Notes: generated from the letters alone by a model not told the origin. A DNA stretch of 64,000 nucleotides from Leifsonia williamsii (GCF_030433685.1 NZ_JAROCF010000001.1:2480001-2544000); one strand, 5' to 3'. Shown: positions 35,421 through 47,224, counted from the stretch's first letter. Program-made: numbers and translations.

Positions 35421-36035
35421 TCAGATGAACGCTCGGTGGATCCAGTCGAGCTGGATCTGCGCCAGCACGGCCACGATGGCGTAGCTGACGATGGTGATCA
35501 GCGGCACCCAGCCGTAGAGCGTCGCGAACAGCTTCCGCGCCCGCTCGCCGACCGGGATGTGCCCCTCTTTGAGGTTGTAGAGCGTCACGGCCCAGAAGGT
35601 CGGGATCGTGACCGCCCAGGTGACCATGCACCACGGGCACAGCACGTTGAGGACCGTGATCGACTGCGTGATCAGGAAGATCACGAGCGCCAGCGCGAGC
35701 ACCACGCCGAGGTTGAGCAGCAGCCAGTACCAGCGCGCGAAGCGGCCGGCGGCGAACAGCCCGACACCGGCCGCGATCGTCGCCGTCCAGCCGCCGATGC
35801 CCAGCAGCGGGTTCGGGAAGCCGAGCAGCGAGCCCTGCCACGAGTTGAGGTTCTTGCTGCATCCGACCAGCACGCTGAAGTTGCAGGAGAGCTGGGCTCC
35901 CGGGTCCTCCAGCAGGTGGAACTTGTCGACGGTGAGCATGAACGCGGCCCACAGGCCGATGGCTCCGGCGACGATGAGAAGGATGGCAAGGGCGGTCGGG
36001 CGGCGGTATGGCACCGCATCGAGACGGTCTGACAC
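35421..36035 (-). CDS. Vitamin K epoxide reductase (VKOR) family membrane protein
   Basis: 204 residues, five hydrophobic segments. Quinone-linked enzyme that reoxidises a DsbA-like protein for disulfide formation outside the membrane. Active-site CPWC (Cys133, Cys136) and the loop cysteines Cys51 and Cys59 are all present, as in the mycobacterial VKOR. GTG 36035 is the start: it is 6 nt behind CATAAT, giving MSDRLDAVPYRRPTALA. A longer reading up to 36401 would run through the rne leader and is not credible. No fused thioredoxin domain. Confidence 0.9.
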   Translation of the reverse strand: MSDRLDAVPYRRPTALAILLIVAGAIGLWAAFMLTVDKFHLLEDPGAQLSCNFSVLVGCSKNLNSWQGSLLGFPNPLLGIGGWTATIAAGVGLFAAGRFARWYWLLLNLGVVLALALVIFLITQSITVLNVLCPWCMVTWAVTIPTFWAVTLYNLKEGHIPVGERARKLFATLYGWVPLITIVSYAIVAVLAQIQLDWIHRAFI

Positions 36036-36047
36036 CCTCGGATTATG
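36036..36047 (-). promoter_or_regulatory. Leaderless promoter of VKOR gene (-10 CATAAT)
   Basis: Minus-strand CATAAT (36047-36042), 6 nt, GTG at 36035. It is divergent from the rne promoter about 55 bp away. Confidence 0.55.
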
Positions 36048-36101
36048 GCATGCGCCACGCGGGCCGGACTGGGAGCGCCCAGTGGTCGCGCCCGCTCGTG
36101 C

Positions 36102-36107
36102 GATAAT
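36102..36107 (+). promoter_or_regulatory. Putative -10 box of rne (GATAAT)
   Basis: GATAAT with transcription expected near 36114. This leaves a leader of about 220 nt (36114-36333) without a credible ORF. It is GC-rich with several short inverted repeats. Long leaders allow RNase E autoregulation in other bacteria; here that is only inference. Confidence 0.5.
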
Positions 36108-36333
36108 CGTCTGCAGAGTCGTCCGGCACCGCCGGTCGACGCCGACAGAAGGCTTGACGGCGCCACGCGCCGAGGAAGACCGGTCGAAGAGACCGGCACA
36201 GACAATGAGCCGGATGCCCGCCGCGCCACCAGCCGGCAGCGTCCGCGAAGGATTACGGAGGGGCCGAGCGCCTCTCCGACGGAGAGTACCCGGTGTGCGG
36301 GGGCCCGCCCACCGGTCGAGGAGTGCACCAGCG

Positions 36334-38892
36334 ATGGTGGAGAACGAGAACAGCGACAACACGAACAGCAACGGGACCGACGCGGGGGGACGCAAGCGCA
36401 AGGGGCTCTTCGGAGCCCGTCGCGCGGTGAAGCGGACCTTCGAGCCGGTGGAGCGGGCGCAGGCGCCCGGCGGAGCCGACCCAACCGAGGTCGAGGACGT
36501 CGAGGCCGTCGAGGTCGCGGTGGAGCAGACCGCGGTCGAGGAGGCCGCCAGCGTGCCGGACGCGGAGCAGACCGCTCCGGCCGGCGACGCGCATGCTCCC
36601 GTCGACGCGGGCGGCCAGCACCTGCCGCCGGCGCTGCCCGAGCAGCACGGCCGTCACGCCGCGCCGGCGTCGGCGAGCGTCCCCGGCCTCCCGCCGACGA
36701 CGCTGCTGTTCCAGGCGCCCGACCTGCCGGAGCTCCCTCCGGCGCCCCCCGCCGACGAGGAGCCCGCCGGCAGCGTCCGCCGCCGCTCCCGCCGCCGCGC
36801 AGGCGAGTCCGGCCGCGACGGCGCGGGCGACCCCGCCAACACCGTCGTCAAGGTGCGCACGCCGCGCGAGCCCGAGCTGATCACCGAGCCGCAGAAGGTC
36901 AAGGGCTCCACCCGGCTCGAGGCCAAGAAGCAGCGCCGCCGCGACGGCCGCGACGCCGGCCGGCGCCGCCCGGTCATCACGGAGGCCGAGTTCCTCGCCC
37001 GCCGCGAGTCCGTCGATCGTCAGATGATCGTCCGCTCCAAGGGCGGCCGCATCCAGATCGGCGTGCTCGAGGACAAGGTGCTCGTGGAGCACTATGTCGC
37101 CCGCTCGCAGGAGGCGTCGCTGATCGGCAACGTCTACCTGGGCCGCGTGCAGAACGTCCTTCCCAGCATGGAGGCCGCCTTCGTCGACATCGGCCGCGGC
37201 CGCAACGCCGTGCTGTACTCGGGCGAGGTCGACTGGGACGCCGTCGAGACCGGCAACCAGCCGCGCCGCATCGAGCTGGCGCTGAAGGCCGGCGACCGCG
37301 TGCTCGTCCAGGTCACCAAGGACCCGGTCGGCCACAAGGGCGCGCGCCTCACCAGCCAGATCTCGCTTCCCGGCCGCTACCTCGTCTACGTGCCGAACGG
37401 CTCCATGAACGGCATCAGCCGCAAGCTGCCCGACACCGAGCGCTCGCGCCTCAAGAAGATCCTCAAGGAGGTGCTGCCCGAGAGCGCGGGCGTGATCGTG
37501 CGCACCGCCGCCGAGGGCGCCACCGAGGACCAGCTGACCCTCGACGTCAACCGCCTCACGGCCCAGTGGGCCGACATCAGCAAGCAGGTCGAGACCGTCC
37601 AGGCGCCTGCGCTGCTGCACAGCGAGCCGGACCTGCTGATCAAGATCATCCGCGACGTCTTCAACGAGGACTTCCAGAAGCTCGTGATCCAGGGCGACGA
37701 CGCGCGCCAGACGATCGAGAGCTACCTGCGCTCGGTCGCGCCCGACCTGCTCGACCGGGTGGAGGCGTACGAGGGCGAGCGCGACGCGTTCGACGAGTAC
37801 CGCATCACCGAGCAGATCGAGAAGGCGCTCGAGCGCAAGGTCTGGCTGCCGTCCGGCGGCTCGCTGGTCATCGACCGCACCGAGGCGATGACCGTCGTCG
37901 ACGTCAACACCGGCAAGTTCGTCGGTTCCGGCGGCAACCTCGAGGAGACCGTCACCAAGAACAACCTGGAGGCGGCGGAGGAGATCGTCCGCCAGCTGCG
38001 GCTGCGCGACATCGGCGGCATCATCGTCGTCGACTTCATCGACATGGTCCTGGAGTCGAACCGCGACCTCGTGCTGCGGCGCCTGATCGAGTGCCTGAGC
38101 CGCGACCGGACCAAGCACCAGGTGGCAGAGGTCACCTCCCTCGGGCTCGTGCAGATGACCCGCAAGAAGCTCGGCCTCGGCCTCCTGGAGACCTTCAGCG
38201 AGGCGTGCGAGGTCTGCGCGGGCCGCGGCGTCATCGTGCACCACGACCCGGTCGTGAAGCACCGCCAGCCGCAGGCGCCGCAGAACGAGCGCCGGCGCGG
38301 ACGCGGCGCCAGCTCCAACGGGAGCGGCACCGGCAACGGCAACGCCGGCAACGGGCACGCGAACGGCCAGGCCGCGCACAGCACCACCGGCACGCACGCC
38401 ATCACCGACGACGCCAAGAACGCGCTCGCGCAGATCGCCGCGTCGACCATCCACGCGCACGCGGAGCACGCGGAGGAGGCCGCTCCGGCCGCCGCCGTCG
38501 AGCCGCCCGCCGAGGCGCCGGCCAAGAAGCGCCGCCGCAAGGGCAAGGGCGGCCAGACCGCCGAGCAGCAGCCGCCGGCTGCGCAGGAGGAGCAGGCCAC
38601 CGAGGTCACCGAGCTCGTGGAGGTCGAGGTCGAGGTCGACGTCGAGGAGGTCGCGGTGTTCGCCGAGGCGTCGGAGACGCCCGCCGAGCCGGTCCTGCCC
38701 GTCATCGACCTGCCGGAGCCCGCGCCGGTCGTGGCAGCAGCCCGGCCGTCCGCCGAGGAGACGGAGCTGCTGCTCGACTCCGTGCTCGACGCGCTCCCGC
38801 AGCCGAAGGCGCCCGGTCAGGGCCGCAGCCGCAGCCGCCGCGCCAGCACGACGGTGATCGCCGGCGGCGAGCTCGCCCCGAAGTCCGAGTAA
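36334..38892 (+). CDS. rne: Ribonuclease E/G
   Basis: 852 residues. Endoribonuclease of mRNA decay and rRNA/tRNA processing. The disordered N-terminal ~230 residues (acidic, then basic RRRSRRRAG) are followed by the S1 domain (about 255-345), with LIGNVYLGRVQNVLPSMEAA. Catalytic Asp523 (VVDVNTGKFVG) and Asp567 (IIVVDFIDM) follow, then the Zn-link Cys625 and Cys628 (CEVCAGRG). The C-terminus is Gly/Asn-rich, then Ala/Glu/Val-rich. This N- plus C-terminal extension layout is the actinobacterial RNase E type. Start ATG 36334 with GGTCGAGGAG about 10 nt before; a longer reading to 35608 is an artefact. Confidence 0.94.
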   Translation: MVENENSDNTNSNGTDAGGRKRKGLFGARRAVKRTFEPVERAQAPGGADPTEVEDVEAVEVAVEQTAVEEAASVPDAEQTAPAGDAHAPVDAGGQHLPPALPEQHGRHAAPASASVPGLPPTTLLFQAPDLPELPPAPPADEEPAGSVRRRSRRRAGESGRDGAGDPANTVVKVRTPREPELITEPQKVKGSTRLEAKKQRRRDGRDAGRRRPVITEAEFLARRESVDRQMIVRSKGGRIQIGVLEDKVLVEHYVARSQEASLIGNVYLGRVQNVLPSMEAAFVDIGRGRNAVLYSGEVDWDAVETGNQPRRIELALKAGDRVLVQVTKDPVGHKGARLTSQISLPGRYLVYVPNGSMNGISRKLPDTERSRLKKILKEVLPESAGVIVRTAAEGATEDQLTLDVNRLTAQWADISKQVETVQAPALLHSEPDLLIKIIRDVFNEDFQKLVIQGDDARQTIESYLRSVAPDLLDRVEAYEGERDAFDEYRITEQIEKALERKVWLPSGGSLVIDRTEAMTVVDVNTGKFVGSGGNLEETVTKNNLEAAEEIVRQLRLRDIGGIIVVDFIDMVLESNRDLVLRRLIECLSRDRTKHQVAEVTSLGLVQMTRKKLGLGLLETFSEACEVCAGRGVIVHHDPVVKHRQPQAPQNERRRGRGASSNGSGTGNGNAGNGHANGQAAHSTTGTHAITDDAKNALAQIAASTIHAHAEHAEEAAPAAAVEPPAEAPAKKRRRKGKGGQTAEQQPPAAQEEQATEVTELVEVEVEVDVEEVAVFAEASETPAEPVLPVIDLPEPAPVVAAARPSAEETELLLDSVLDALPQPKAPGQGRSRSRRASTTVIAGGELAPKSE

Positions 38893-38914
38893 CGCGCTCC
38901 GCCACGCGCCGGCG

Positions 38915-39190
38915 TCAGTGCCGGCGCGTGCGGTCGCGCGCCTTCACGCGCAGTCCGCTCGCGATCAGCCGCGCCACCAGCTCCTTGCCCGGCACGGGCG
39001 TCGCCCCGGCCGCCACGAGCTCGTCGTGGCGACGGTCGGGCACGTCGTAGTGGTCGAGGTCGAAGGCGCGCTCCGGCACGTCGTTGGCCGCGGCGAAGGC
39101 GTGCAGCTCCTCCAGCGACGCGTCGCTGACCAGGTGCGACCACAACATGCCGTGGGCGGGCCATGCCGGGGGATCGATCAGGACCGTCAT
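38915..39190 (-). CDS. DUF4031 domain-containing protein
   Basis: 91 residues, matching DUF4031: MTVLIDPPAWPAHGMLWSHL, then SLEELHAFAAANDVPERAFDLDHYDVP, split here by a variable Asp-Ala pair. A small actinobacterial cytosolic family of unknown function, often located next to rne or ligase genes. Leaderless start: TACAAT, 6 nt, ATG. Convergent with rne and divergent from rplU. Confidence 0.85.
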   Translation of the reverse strand: MTVLIDPPAWPAHGMLWSHLVSDASLEELHAFAAANDVPERAFDLDHYDVPDRRHDELVAAGATPVPGKELVARLIASGLRVKARDRTRRH

Positions 39191-39202
39191 AGAATGATTG
39201 TA
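39191..39202 (-). promoter_or_regulatory. Leaderless promoter of DUF4031 gene (-10 TACAAT)
   Basis: TACAAT (39202-39197, minus strand), 6 nt, ATG at 39190. Confidence 0.65.
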
Positions 39203-39218
39203 GGAACCGGGAGCCGAA

Positions 39219-39248
39219 TTGACCGGCTGCCCGGGCCTCGGGTAAAGT
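39219..39248 (+). promoter_or_regulatory. Promoter of rplU-rpmA (TTGACC-18-TAAAGT)
   Basis: -35 TTGACC at 39219-39224 and -10 TAAAGT at 39243-39248, a near-consensus housekeeping promoter. The leader 39255-39426 (about 170 nt) has a CCGCTC/GAGCGG hairpin at 39305-39327 and no ORF with a ribosome site. It may be an L21-type leader, but no known motif was recognised. Confidence 0.7.
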
Positions 39249-39426
39249 AGACCGTTGGTGTGTGCCGGGCGTTGATCCGCACCGCCGTCATGGTTTTCTG
39301 AGAGCCGCTCCCGCCTCGGGCGAGCGGGCGGACTCGACAGTGATCCCCAGAACAGTGAAGAGCAGGACCAGGTCCGGGCTGAGAAGCCGCCGGGAGCTGT
39401 TCCCCGACGAAAAAAGGTACGTGAAA

Positions 39427-39735
39427 GTGGTTTACGCAGTTGTGCGCGCCGGTGGCCGGCAGGAGAAGGTCGAGGTCGGCACCATCGTGACGATGGACCG
39501 CATCAAGGCCGACAAGGACGGCACCGTCGAGCTGGCTGCTGTGCTGCTGGTCGACGGCGACACCATCACCTCCGACGCCGCCGCGCTGTCCAAGGTGAAG
39601 GTCACCGCGGAGGTCCTCGGCGACCTGCGCGGTCCGAAGATCGTCATCCAGAAGTTCAAGAACAAGACCGGCTACAAGAAGCGCCAGGGCCACCGCCAGG
39701 AGCTCACGCGCGTCAAGATCACCGGCATCAAGTAG
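39427..39735 (+). CDS. rplU: 50S ribosomal protein L21
   Basis: 102 residues. Large-subunit protein binding 23S rRNA with L20. Sequence [20 protein letters not shown] with the C-terminal [15 protein letters not shown] signature. Two GTG codons compete. AAAGG at 39413-39417 is only 3 nt from GTG 39421 but 9 nt from GTG 39427, and the latter gives the family N-terminus, so 39427 is chosen. rpmA follows after 29 bp. Confidence 0.95.
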   Translation: MVYAVVRAGGRQEKVEVGTIVTMDRIKADKDGTVELAAVLLVDGDTITSDAAALSKVKVTAEVLGDLRGPKIVIQKFKNKTGYKKRQGHRQELTRVKITGIK

Positions 39736-39764
39736 CCGATACCGGACCTCGAGGAGAAGAAGAC

Positions 39765-42494
<2,730 letters not shown>

Positions 42495-42497
<3 letters not shown>

Positions 42498-42506
42498 ACT
42501 GAGGGC
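42495..42506 (+). promoter_or_regulatory. Leaderless promoter of proA (-10 TAGACT), overlapping proB stop
   Basis: TAGACT begins with the proB stop codon TAG; 6 nt later comes the proA ATG. So proA can be read separately from obgE-proB. Confidence 0.65.
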
Positions 42507-43787
42507 ATGTCCTCGACCATCGCCGCCCCCGTGTCGCTCGACGAGAAGCTTGCCGCCGCGAAGCGCGCCTCGATCGCCCTCGCCACCGCGACGACCGACC
42601 GCAAGGACACGGCCCTCCGCGCCATCGCCGACGGGGTGCTCGCGGCCTCCGCCGAGATCATCGCCGCCAACGAGCTCGACCTCGCCAACGGCCGGGAGAA
42701 CGGCCTCTCCAGCGGCCTGCTCGACCGGTTGTCCCTCACCCCGGCCCGGCTGCAGGGCCTGGCCGACGCTGTGCTGCAGATCGTCGGGCTCGCCGACCCG
42801 GTCGGCCAGGCCGTGCGGGGCAGCGCGCTGCCCAACGGCGTTCACATCACGCAGGTGCGCGTGCCGTTCGGCGTGGTCGGCGCCATCTACGAGGCCCGCC
42901 CCAACGTGACCATCGACATCGCCGCCCTCGCGATCAAGAGCGGCAACGCCGCCGTGCTCCGCGGCGGCAGCGCGGCGATCGAGACCAACCGCGTGCTCGT
43001 CGGCGTGATCCAGCAGGCGCTCGCCTCCACCGGGCTCCCTGCCGACGCCGTGCAGACCATCGACGAGTTCGGCCGCGACGGAGCCGCGCAGCTGATGAAG
43101 GCGCGCGGGCTGGTCGACGTGCTGATCCCGCGGGGGAGTGCGGACCTCATCCGCACGGTGGTCACCGAGTCGACGGTGCCCGTGATCGAGACCGGCGCCG
43201 GCGTCGTCCACGTCGTGCTCGACGAGAGCGCCCGCGAGGACTGGGCCGTCGACATCGTCCGCAACGCCAAGGTGCAGCGCCCGAGCGTCTGCAACGCCGT
43301 CGAGACGCTGCTCGTGCACCGCTCCGCCGCCGACCGGCTGCTCCCTCCGGTGCTCGCCGCGCTGACGGAGGCCGGGGTCACCATCCACGCCGACGAGCGC
43401 TCCCTGCCGTACGCCGCCGACGCCTCCACCACCTCCGTCCCGGCGACCGACGAGGACTGGGCCACCGAGCACATGAGCCTCGACATCGCCGTGAAGGTGG
43501 TCGACGACCTCGACGAGGCGATCGAGCACATCCGCCGCTACTCCACACAGCACACCGAGTCGATCATCACGAACGACCTGGCGAACGCCGAGCGCTTCCT
43601 GGCCGAGGTCGACTCCGCGGTCGTGATGGTGAACGCCTCCACGCGCTTCACCGACGGCGGGGAGTTCGGCTTCGGCGCCGAGGTCGGCATCTCGACCCAG
43701 AAGCTGCATGCGCGCGGACCGATGGGCCTGCCCGAGCTGACGAGCACCAAGTGGATCGTCCGCGGGTCCGGCCAGATCCGCGGCTGA
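42507..43787 (+). CDS. proA: Gamma-glutamyl phosphate reductase
   Basis: 426 residues. Second step of proline synthesis: NADPH reduction of glutamyl phosphate to the semialdehyde. Aldehyde-dehydrogenase fold with the catalytic Cys in KVQRPSVCNAVETLLVH and VPFGVVGAIYEARPNVTID. GGEFGFGAEVGISTQKLHA is the family C-terminal signature. Follows proB by 9 bp but carries its own leaderless start. Confidence 0.96.
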   Translation: MSSTIAAPVSLDEKLAAAKRASIALATATTDRKDTALRAIADGVLAASAEIIAANELDLANGRENGLSSGLLDRLSLTPARLQGLADAVLQIVGLADPVGQAVRGSALPNGVHITQVRVPFGVVGAIYEARPNVTIDIAALAIKSGNAAVLRGGSAAIETNRVLVGVIQQALASTGLPADAVQTIDEFGRDGAAQLMKARGLVDVLIPRGSADLIRTVVTESTVPVIETGAGVVHVVLDESAREDWAVDIVRNAKVQRPSVCNAVETLLVHRSAADRLLPPVLAALTEAGVTIHADERSLPYAADASTTSVPATDEDWATEHMSLDIAVKVVDDLDEAIEHIRRYSTQHTESIITNDLANAERFLAEVDSAVVMVNASTRFTDGGEFGFGAEVGISTQKLHARGPMGLPELTSTKWIVRGSGQIRG

Positions 43788-43795
43788 GCGGCCAC

Positions 43796-43801
43796 TAGAC
43801 T
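43796..43801 (+). promoter_or_regulatory. Putative -10 box (TAGACT) for the nadD group
   Basis: TAGACT 34 bp before the start of the small membrane-protein gene, whose leader carries GGAAAGGAA. Confidence 0.5.
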
Positions 43802-43834
43802 GGACTGCGGGCCTCGCCCGGAAAGGAATCACCG

Positions 43835-44071
43835 ATGTCTCACCTGACGACCGTCCTCGCCGCTGCGGAGACCCATGTCGAGCTGCCGATCCCCGCCTGG
43901 GCGTTCGGAGCCATCGCCGCCGCCGTCTTCCTGGTCCTCCTCATCGTGGGCTGGAGCTACAAGGACGTCGCCAACCGTCACGGCCACCGCGCCGCCCCCG
44001 ACGCCGCCTCGCACGCCGGCGCCCCCGGCGCGACCCACCACGGCACCGGTCACCCGACGCAGGGACACTAG
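43835..44071 (+). CDS. Small single-pass membrane protein with His-rich tail
   Basis: 78 residues. One membrane segment (about 21-41: IPAWAFGAIAAAVFLVLLIV) and a cytosolic or external tail rich in His and Ala (HRAAPDAASHAGAP, HHGTGHPTQGH). Not recognised. Similar short proteins sit between proA and nadD in related genomes by recollection, but no role is known. Start ATG with GGAAAGGAAT at good spacing. nadD begins 12 bp after its stop. Confidence 0.8.
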   Translation: MSHLTTVLAAAETHVELPIPAWAFGAIAAAVFLVLLIVGWSYKDVANRHGHRAAPDAASHAGAPGATHHGTGHPTQGH

Positions 44072-44083
44072 TCCTCGCAACGC

Positions 44084-44686
44084 ATGGAGCTGACGGAGAA
44101 GAGCCGCCCGCGCATCGGCGTGATGGGCGGCACCTTCGACCCCATCCATCACGGCCACCTGGTCGCCGCGAGCGAGGTCGCGCAGTCGTTCGACCTCGAC
44201 GAGGTGATCTTCGTCCCCACCGGGCAGCCCTGGCAGAAGGGCGAGGTCACGCCGGCGGAGCACCGCTATCTGATGACGGTGATCGCCACGGCCTCCAACC
44301 CCCGGTTCACGGTCTCCCGCGTCGACATCGACCGCGACGGACCGACCTACACCCGTGACACGCTGCGCGACCTGCACGAGGAGCGCCCGGACGCCGAACT
44401 GTTCTTCATCACCGGCGCCGACGCCATCGCGCAGATCCTCAGCTGGCGCGATGTCGACGAGCTCTGGAAGCTCGCGCACTTCGTTGCTGTGAGTCGTCCG
44501 GGACACGACTTGAGTATTTCTGGATTGCCGCAGCAAGACGTAAGCTTGTTGGAAGTTCCGGCCCTGGCGATCTCGTCGACCGATTGCCGGAGCCGGGTGA
44601 GCAGGGGATTCCCGGTCTGGTACCTCGTACCCGACGGAGTGGTCCAGTACATCTCCAAACACCACTTGTATCGGAGCGTGGCATGA
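44084..44686 (+). CDS. nadD: Nicotinate-nucleotide adenylyltransferase
   Basis: 200 residues. Makes nicotinate adenine dinucleotide in NAD synthesis. Nucleotidyltransferase motifs [20 protein letters not shown] and, near the C-terminus, [10 protein letters not shown] (the ISSTxxR motif). [10 protein letters not shown] is the substrate loop. Codon use in about 44480-44560 is locally AT-richer but the frame is intact. Stop overlaps the next gene (ATGA). Confidence 0.95.
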   Translation: MELTEKSRPRIGVMGGTFDPIHHGHLVAASEVAQSFDLDEVIFVPTGQPWQKGEVTPAEHRYLMTVIATASNPRFTVSRVDIDRDGPTYTRDTLRDLHEERPDAELFFITGADAIAQILSWRDVDELWKLAHFVAVSRPGHDLSISGLPQQDVSLLEVPALAISSTDCRSRVSRGFPVWYLVPDGVVQYISKHHLYRSVA

Positions 44687-46110
44687 CTTTGTGGCCTGAT
44701 CAGCCCAACGATGCGAGCGCGCAGCCGCAGACCAGGCGACAGGCGCGCGAGAAGGAGCGCACCGCGTCGCGTCGCGCCGGCACCGCCGAGTCGACGCCGG
44801 CCGGTGAGATCCCCGAGATGACGGCCACCGCCGGCTCCGCCCAGCAGAATGCGCAGCAGCAGGCGGCCCAGCAGCAGGCTTCCCAGCAGCAGGAGTCCGC
44901 GCAGCCTCAGCCCGCGGCGCCCGAGCGTCCCGCCATCCCCGCGACCGCGTTCGCCGAGCCGCTCGTGACGCCGCCGTCACGCCCAGCGTCGGCGCAGGGT
45001 GGAGCGACGCAGGGCGCAGCACCGCAGGCCGCGCAGCAGCGACCGGCCGCCGGCTCGCCGGGCGGGCTGTTCCAGCGGGCGTCCGACCCGAAGGTGCCCG
45101 AGCCGGTGACGCAGCCGGTGTCGGTGCTCACGTCCGACCAGCCGGCCGCCTCCGGTGCCGCTCCCGAGCGCACCCTCACCCGCCGGGAGCTGCGCGCGAT
45201 GCTGCAGGCGCAGGAGGCCAACCAGGCCAGCCAGAGCCCGCAGATCGCGGAGCCGGTCGCCCCGGTGGCCTTCGCATCGCCGGCATCGCCGCGCCCGCAG
45301 TCGTCCGCGCCCCAGCAGGCCGCCGCTCCGGCGCCCGCGCCGGAGGCCGAGACCCCGTCCAGCTCTGCGAAGTCGGCGTGGCCGTTCGCCCCGCTGGCCC
45401 CGTCGGCCGCACCCGCTACGGCATCCGCCGCGCACGGCGATCGCACCGACACCACGGTGACGCAGACCGCGGCCTCCGAGTCCCCGTTCACCGCGTTCGG
45501 GCTCTCGACGCCCGCGCCGGGCAGCGCGGGGGCGGCAGCCCAGCCGTCCGCAGCCCAGCCGTCCGCGGCGCAGTCGTCCGCCGCTCGACCGGCGCCCGCC
45601 GCCGACCGCGACGCCGCTCAGGAGCGTCGCCCGTTCACGCCGCCGACCGGTCACTGGTCGACGGCGGCCGAGCTCGACGACAAGAACGAGCCGATCATCT
45701 CCCGCAACGTCGGGCAGTCGACGGCCGCGACCACGACGAACGCGCTGATCCTGCCCGCGATCCCGCAGCCCGACGCGACCGCGCCGCTGACGAGCACGGG
45801 TGAGATCCTCGTCACCGGCTCGATCGACCTGCCGCGCGGAATGGGCGCCACCGGCGCGAACCCGCAGCACCTCGACTCGTCCGACATCGACCGTCTGCTC
45901 GACGGCGAGGAGAACGAGTTCAACACCTCGGAGGTGGCTCCGGTCCGTGCCTCGCGCGCGATCAGCAGCCACTCCTCGACCCGCGGGGTCATCACGCCGC
46001 CGAAGAAGCGCGGCAACACGCTCCCGGTCGTGCTCATGGTCACCGCCGGTGTGCTCGCGGTCGGCGTCATCGGCCTGCTCATCGCCGCCTATGTGCTGAG
46101 GGTGTTCTGA
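44683..46110 (+). CDS. Ala/Gln/Pro-rich protein with C-terminal membrane anchor, unknown
   Basis: 475 residues, not recognised as a known domain. A basic N-terminus ([17 protein letters not shown]) is followed by a Gln/Ala-rich low-complexity stretch, a short helix [17 protein letters not shown], Ala/Pro-rich linkers with imperfect [17 protein letters not shown] repeats, and a more ordered part containing [20 protein letters not shown]. One C-terminal membrane helix (about 447-472) follows. Mostly disordered cytosolic protein held at the membrane. Coupled to nadD (ATGA) and followed by rsfS 61 bp later. The context nadD-x-rsfS is conserved in Microbacteriaceae as far as I recall. Confidence 0.8.
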   Translation: MTLWPDQPNDASAQPQTRRQAREKERTASRRAGTAESTPAGEIPEMTATAGSAQQNAQQQAAQQQASQQQESAQPQPAAPERPAIPATAFAEPLVTPPSRPASAQGGATQGAAPQAAQQRPAAGSPGGLFQRASDPKVPEPVTQPVSVLTSDQPAASGAAPERTLTRRELRAMLQAQEANQASQSPQIAEPVAPVAFASPASPRPQSSAPQQAAAPAPAPEAETPSSSAKSAWPFAPLAPSAAPATASAAHGDRTDTTVTQTAASESPFTAFGLSTPAPGSAGAAAQPSAAQPSAAQSSAARPAPAADRDAAQERRPFTPPTGHWSTAAELDDKNEPIISRNVGQSTAATTTNALILPAIPQPDATAPLTSTGEILVTGSIDLPRGMGATGANPQHLDSSDIDRLLDGEENEFNTSEVAPVRASRAISSHSSTRGVITPPKKRGNTLPVVLMVTAGVLAVGVIGLLIAAYVLRVF

Positions 46111-46171
46111 TCTTCCTGCCCGCCGCACCGCACCCCGTACCCGTCACCGCCCCGCGACCGGAGGACCGCTC

Positions 46172-46549
46172 GTGACCGCATCCCCGCACGCCCTCGAACT
46201 GCTGCAGCTCGCGGCGGCCGCAGCCGATTCCAAGGGCGGCGAGGACCTCGTCGGCCTCGACGTCTCCGGTCCGCTGCCCCTCACCGACGCCTTCCTGCTC
46301 GTCACGGGCCGTGTCGAGCGCAACGTCGTCGCCATCGCGAGCGAGGTGGAGGACCGGCTCAACGAGGCGGGCGTCCGCACGCTGCGCCGCGAGGGCAAGG
46401 CCGAGGGCCGCTGGGTGCTGCTCGACTTCGGCGACCTGGTCGTCCACGTCTTCCACGAGGAGGACCGGATGTACTACTCGCTGGAGCGGCTCTGGAAGGA
46501 CTGCCCCGTCATCCCGATCCAGCTCCCGGTCCCGGAGCGCGCAGAGTAA
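46172..46549 (+). CDS. rsfS: Ribosomal silencing factor RsfS
   Basis: 125 residues, Iojap/RsfS family. Binds L14 on the 50S subunit and blocks subunit joining under nutrient limitation. Seen: SKGGEDLVGLDVSGPLPLTD, AFLLVTGRVERNVVAIA, EGKAEGRWVLLDFGDLVVHV, and YYSLERLWKDCP, all family-typical. GTG start with CCGGAGGA upstream. Confidence 0.95.
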   Translation: MTASPHALELLQLAAAAADSKGGEDLVGLDVSGPLPLTDAFLLVTGRVERNVVAIASEVEDRLNEAGVRTLRREGKAEGRWVLLDFGDLVVHVFHEEDRMYYSLERLWKDCPVIPIQLPVPERAE

Positions 46550-46611
46550 CATCCGACGCCGCACTCGGCGTTCTCCCGGCTTCGCCTGAGAGTTCTCTCA
46601 TGCGGAGCCGG

Positions 46612-46623
46612 TTCACTGTGGGC
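46612..46623 (+). promoter_or_regulatory. Possible leaderless promoter (-10 TTCACT)
   Basis: TTCACT, 6 nt, ATG at 46624. Weak -10 match but standard spacing, and no Shine-Dalgarno sequence. Confidence 0.4.
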
Positions 46624-46923
46624 ATGAAGTGTCCCACCGACAACGCGACCCTCGTCATGAGTGAGCGCAGCGGCATCGAGATCGACTACTGCCCCGAATG
46701 CCGAGGGGTGTGGCTCGACCGCGGAGAGCTCGACAAGATCATCGACCGCGCCGGCGCCGGCAGCACACCCGCCCAGCCGCAGCAGGGCTACCCGCAGCAC
46801 CAGGCGCCGGTCCCGCCGGCCTACCCGCAGCAGGCGTACCCGCAGCAGCACCAGTACCCGCAGGAGGGCCAGTACCCGTACAAGAAGAAGCGCGAGAACT
46901 GGCTCAGCGAGCTGTTCGACTGA
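46624..46923 (+). CDS. TFIIB-type zinc-ribbon protein with Tyr/Pro/Gln repeats
   Basis: 99 residues. N-terminal zinc ribbon MKCPTDNATLVMSERSGIEI then YCPECRGVWLDRGELDKII. That is a single-Cys arm (KCP) plus CPEC, the zf-TFIIB/YjdF-like family. The middle is a low-complexity repeat of YPQQ/YPQH units. The end is basic-aromatic, KKKRENWLSELFD. Function unknown. ATG 46624 is preferred to an in-frame ATG at 46600 because the ribbon begins immediately after it, as in the family. Confidence 0.85.
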   Translation: MKCPTDNATLVMSERSGIEIDYCPECRGVWLDRGELDKIIDRAGAGSTPAQPQQGYPQHQAPVPPAYPQQAYPQQHQYPQEGQYPYKKKRENWLSELFD

Positions 46924-46996
46924 TCGCTGACGCGGGCCGGGACACGCGACGCGCCCGGCCCGCGCGACCGTTTTCGCTCTGCGCCCGCCCATGTAG

Positions 46997-47002
46997 TACG
47001 AT
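46997..47002 (+). promoter_or_regulatory. Putative -10 box of tRNA-Ala (TACGAT)
   Basis: TACGAT 37 bp before the tRNA 5' end. Confidence 0.4.
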
Positions 47003-47039
47003 CGTTGAGTTGCTTCGGGAGGCCGAAGGAACACCGTAC

Positions 47040-47115
47040 GGGTCTGTGGCGCAGCTGGTAGCGCACCTGCATGGCATGCAGGGGGTCAGGGGTTCGAGTC
47101 CCCTCAGATCCACCA
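47040..47115 (+). tRNA. tRNA-Ala (anticodon GGC), CCA encoded
   Basis: Acceptor GGGTCTG/CAGATCC with one G-T pair, anticodon stem CCTGC/GCAGG around ATGGCAT, T arm GGGGTTCGAGTCCCC. Discriminator A, and CCA encoded in the DNA, unlike the other two tRNAs here. Confidence 0.95.
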
Positions 47116-47118
47116 ACA

Positions 47119-47160
47119 GAAGGCCGGTCACCGCGAGACGCGGGGCCGGCCTTCGTCGTT
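47119..47160 (+). terminator. Terminator of tRNA-Ala
   Basis: Stem GAAGGCCGG/CCGGCCTTC with an 18-nt GC-rich loop, then GTCGTT, starting 4 bp after the tRNA. Confidence 0.7.
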
Positions 47161-47224
47161 CCTGCGCAGAGCGGAACACGCTGTCCAGCTGACGCCGTGA
47201 CGAGGAGCGGCGGACGCTGGGGTG

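Noticed and set aside
36114..36333. A gene in the rne leader
   Set aside because: Open frames there have no ribosome site or recognisable protein and are extensions of neighbouring frames.
35421..36401. A 326-residue version of the VKOR protein
   Set aside because: The extra N-terminal part crosses the rne leader and its promoter and is Arg/Pro-rich. The VKOR fold begins after GTG 36035.
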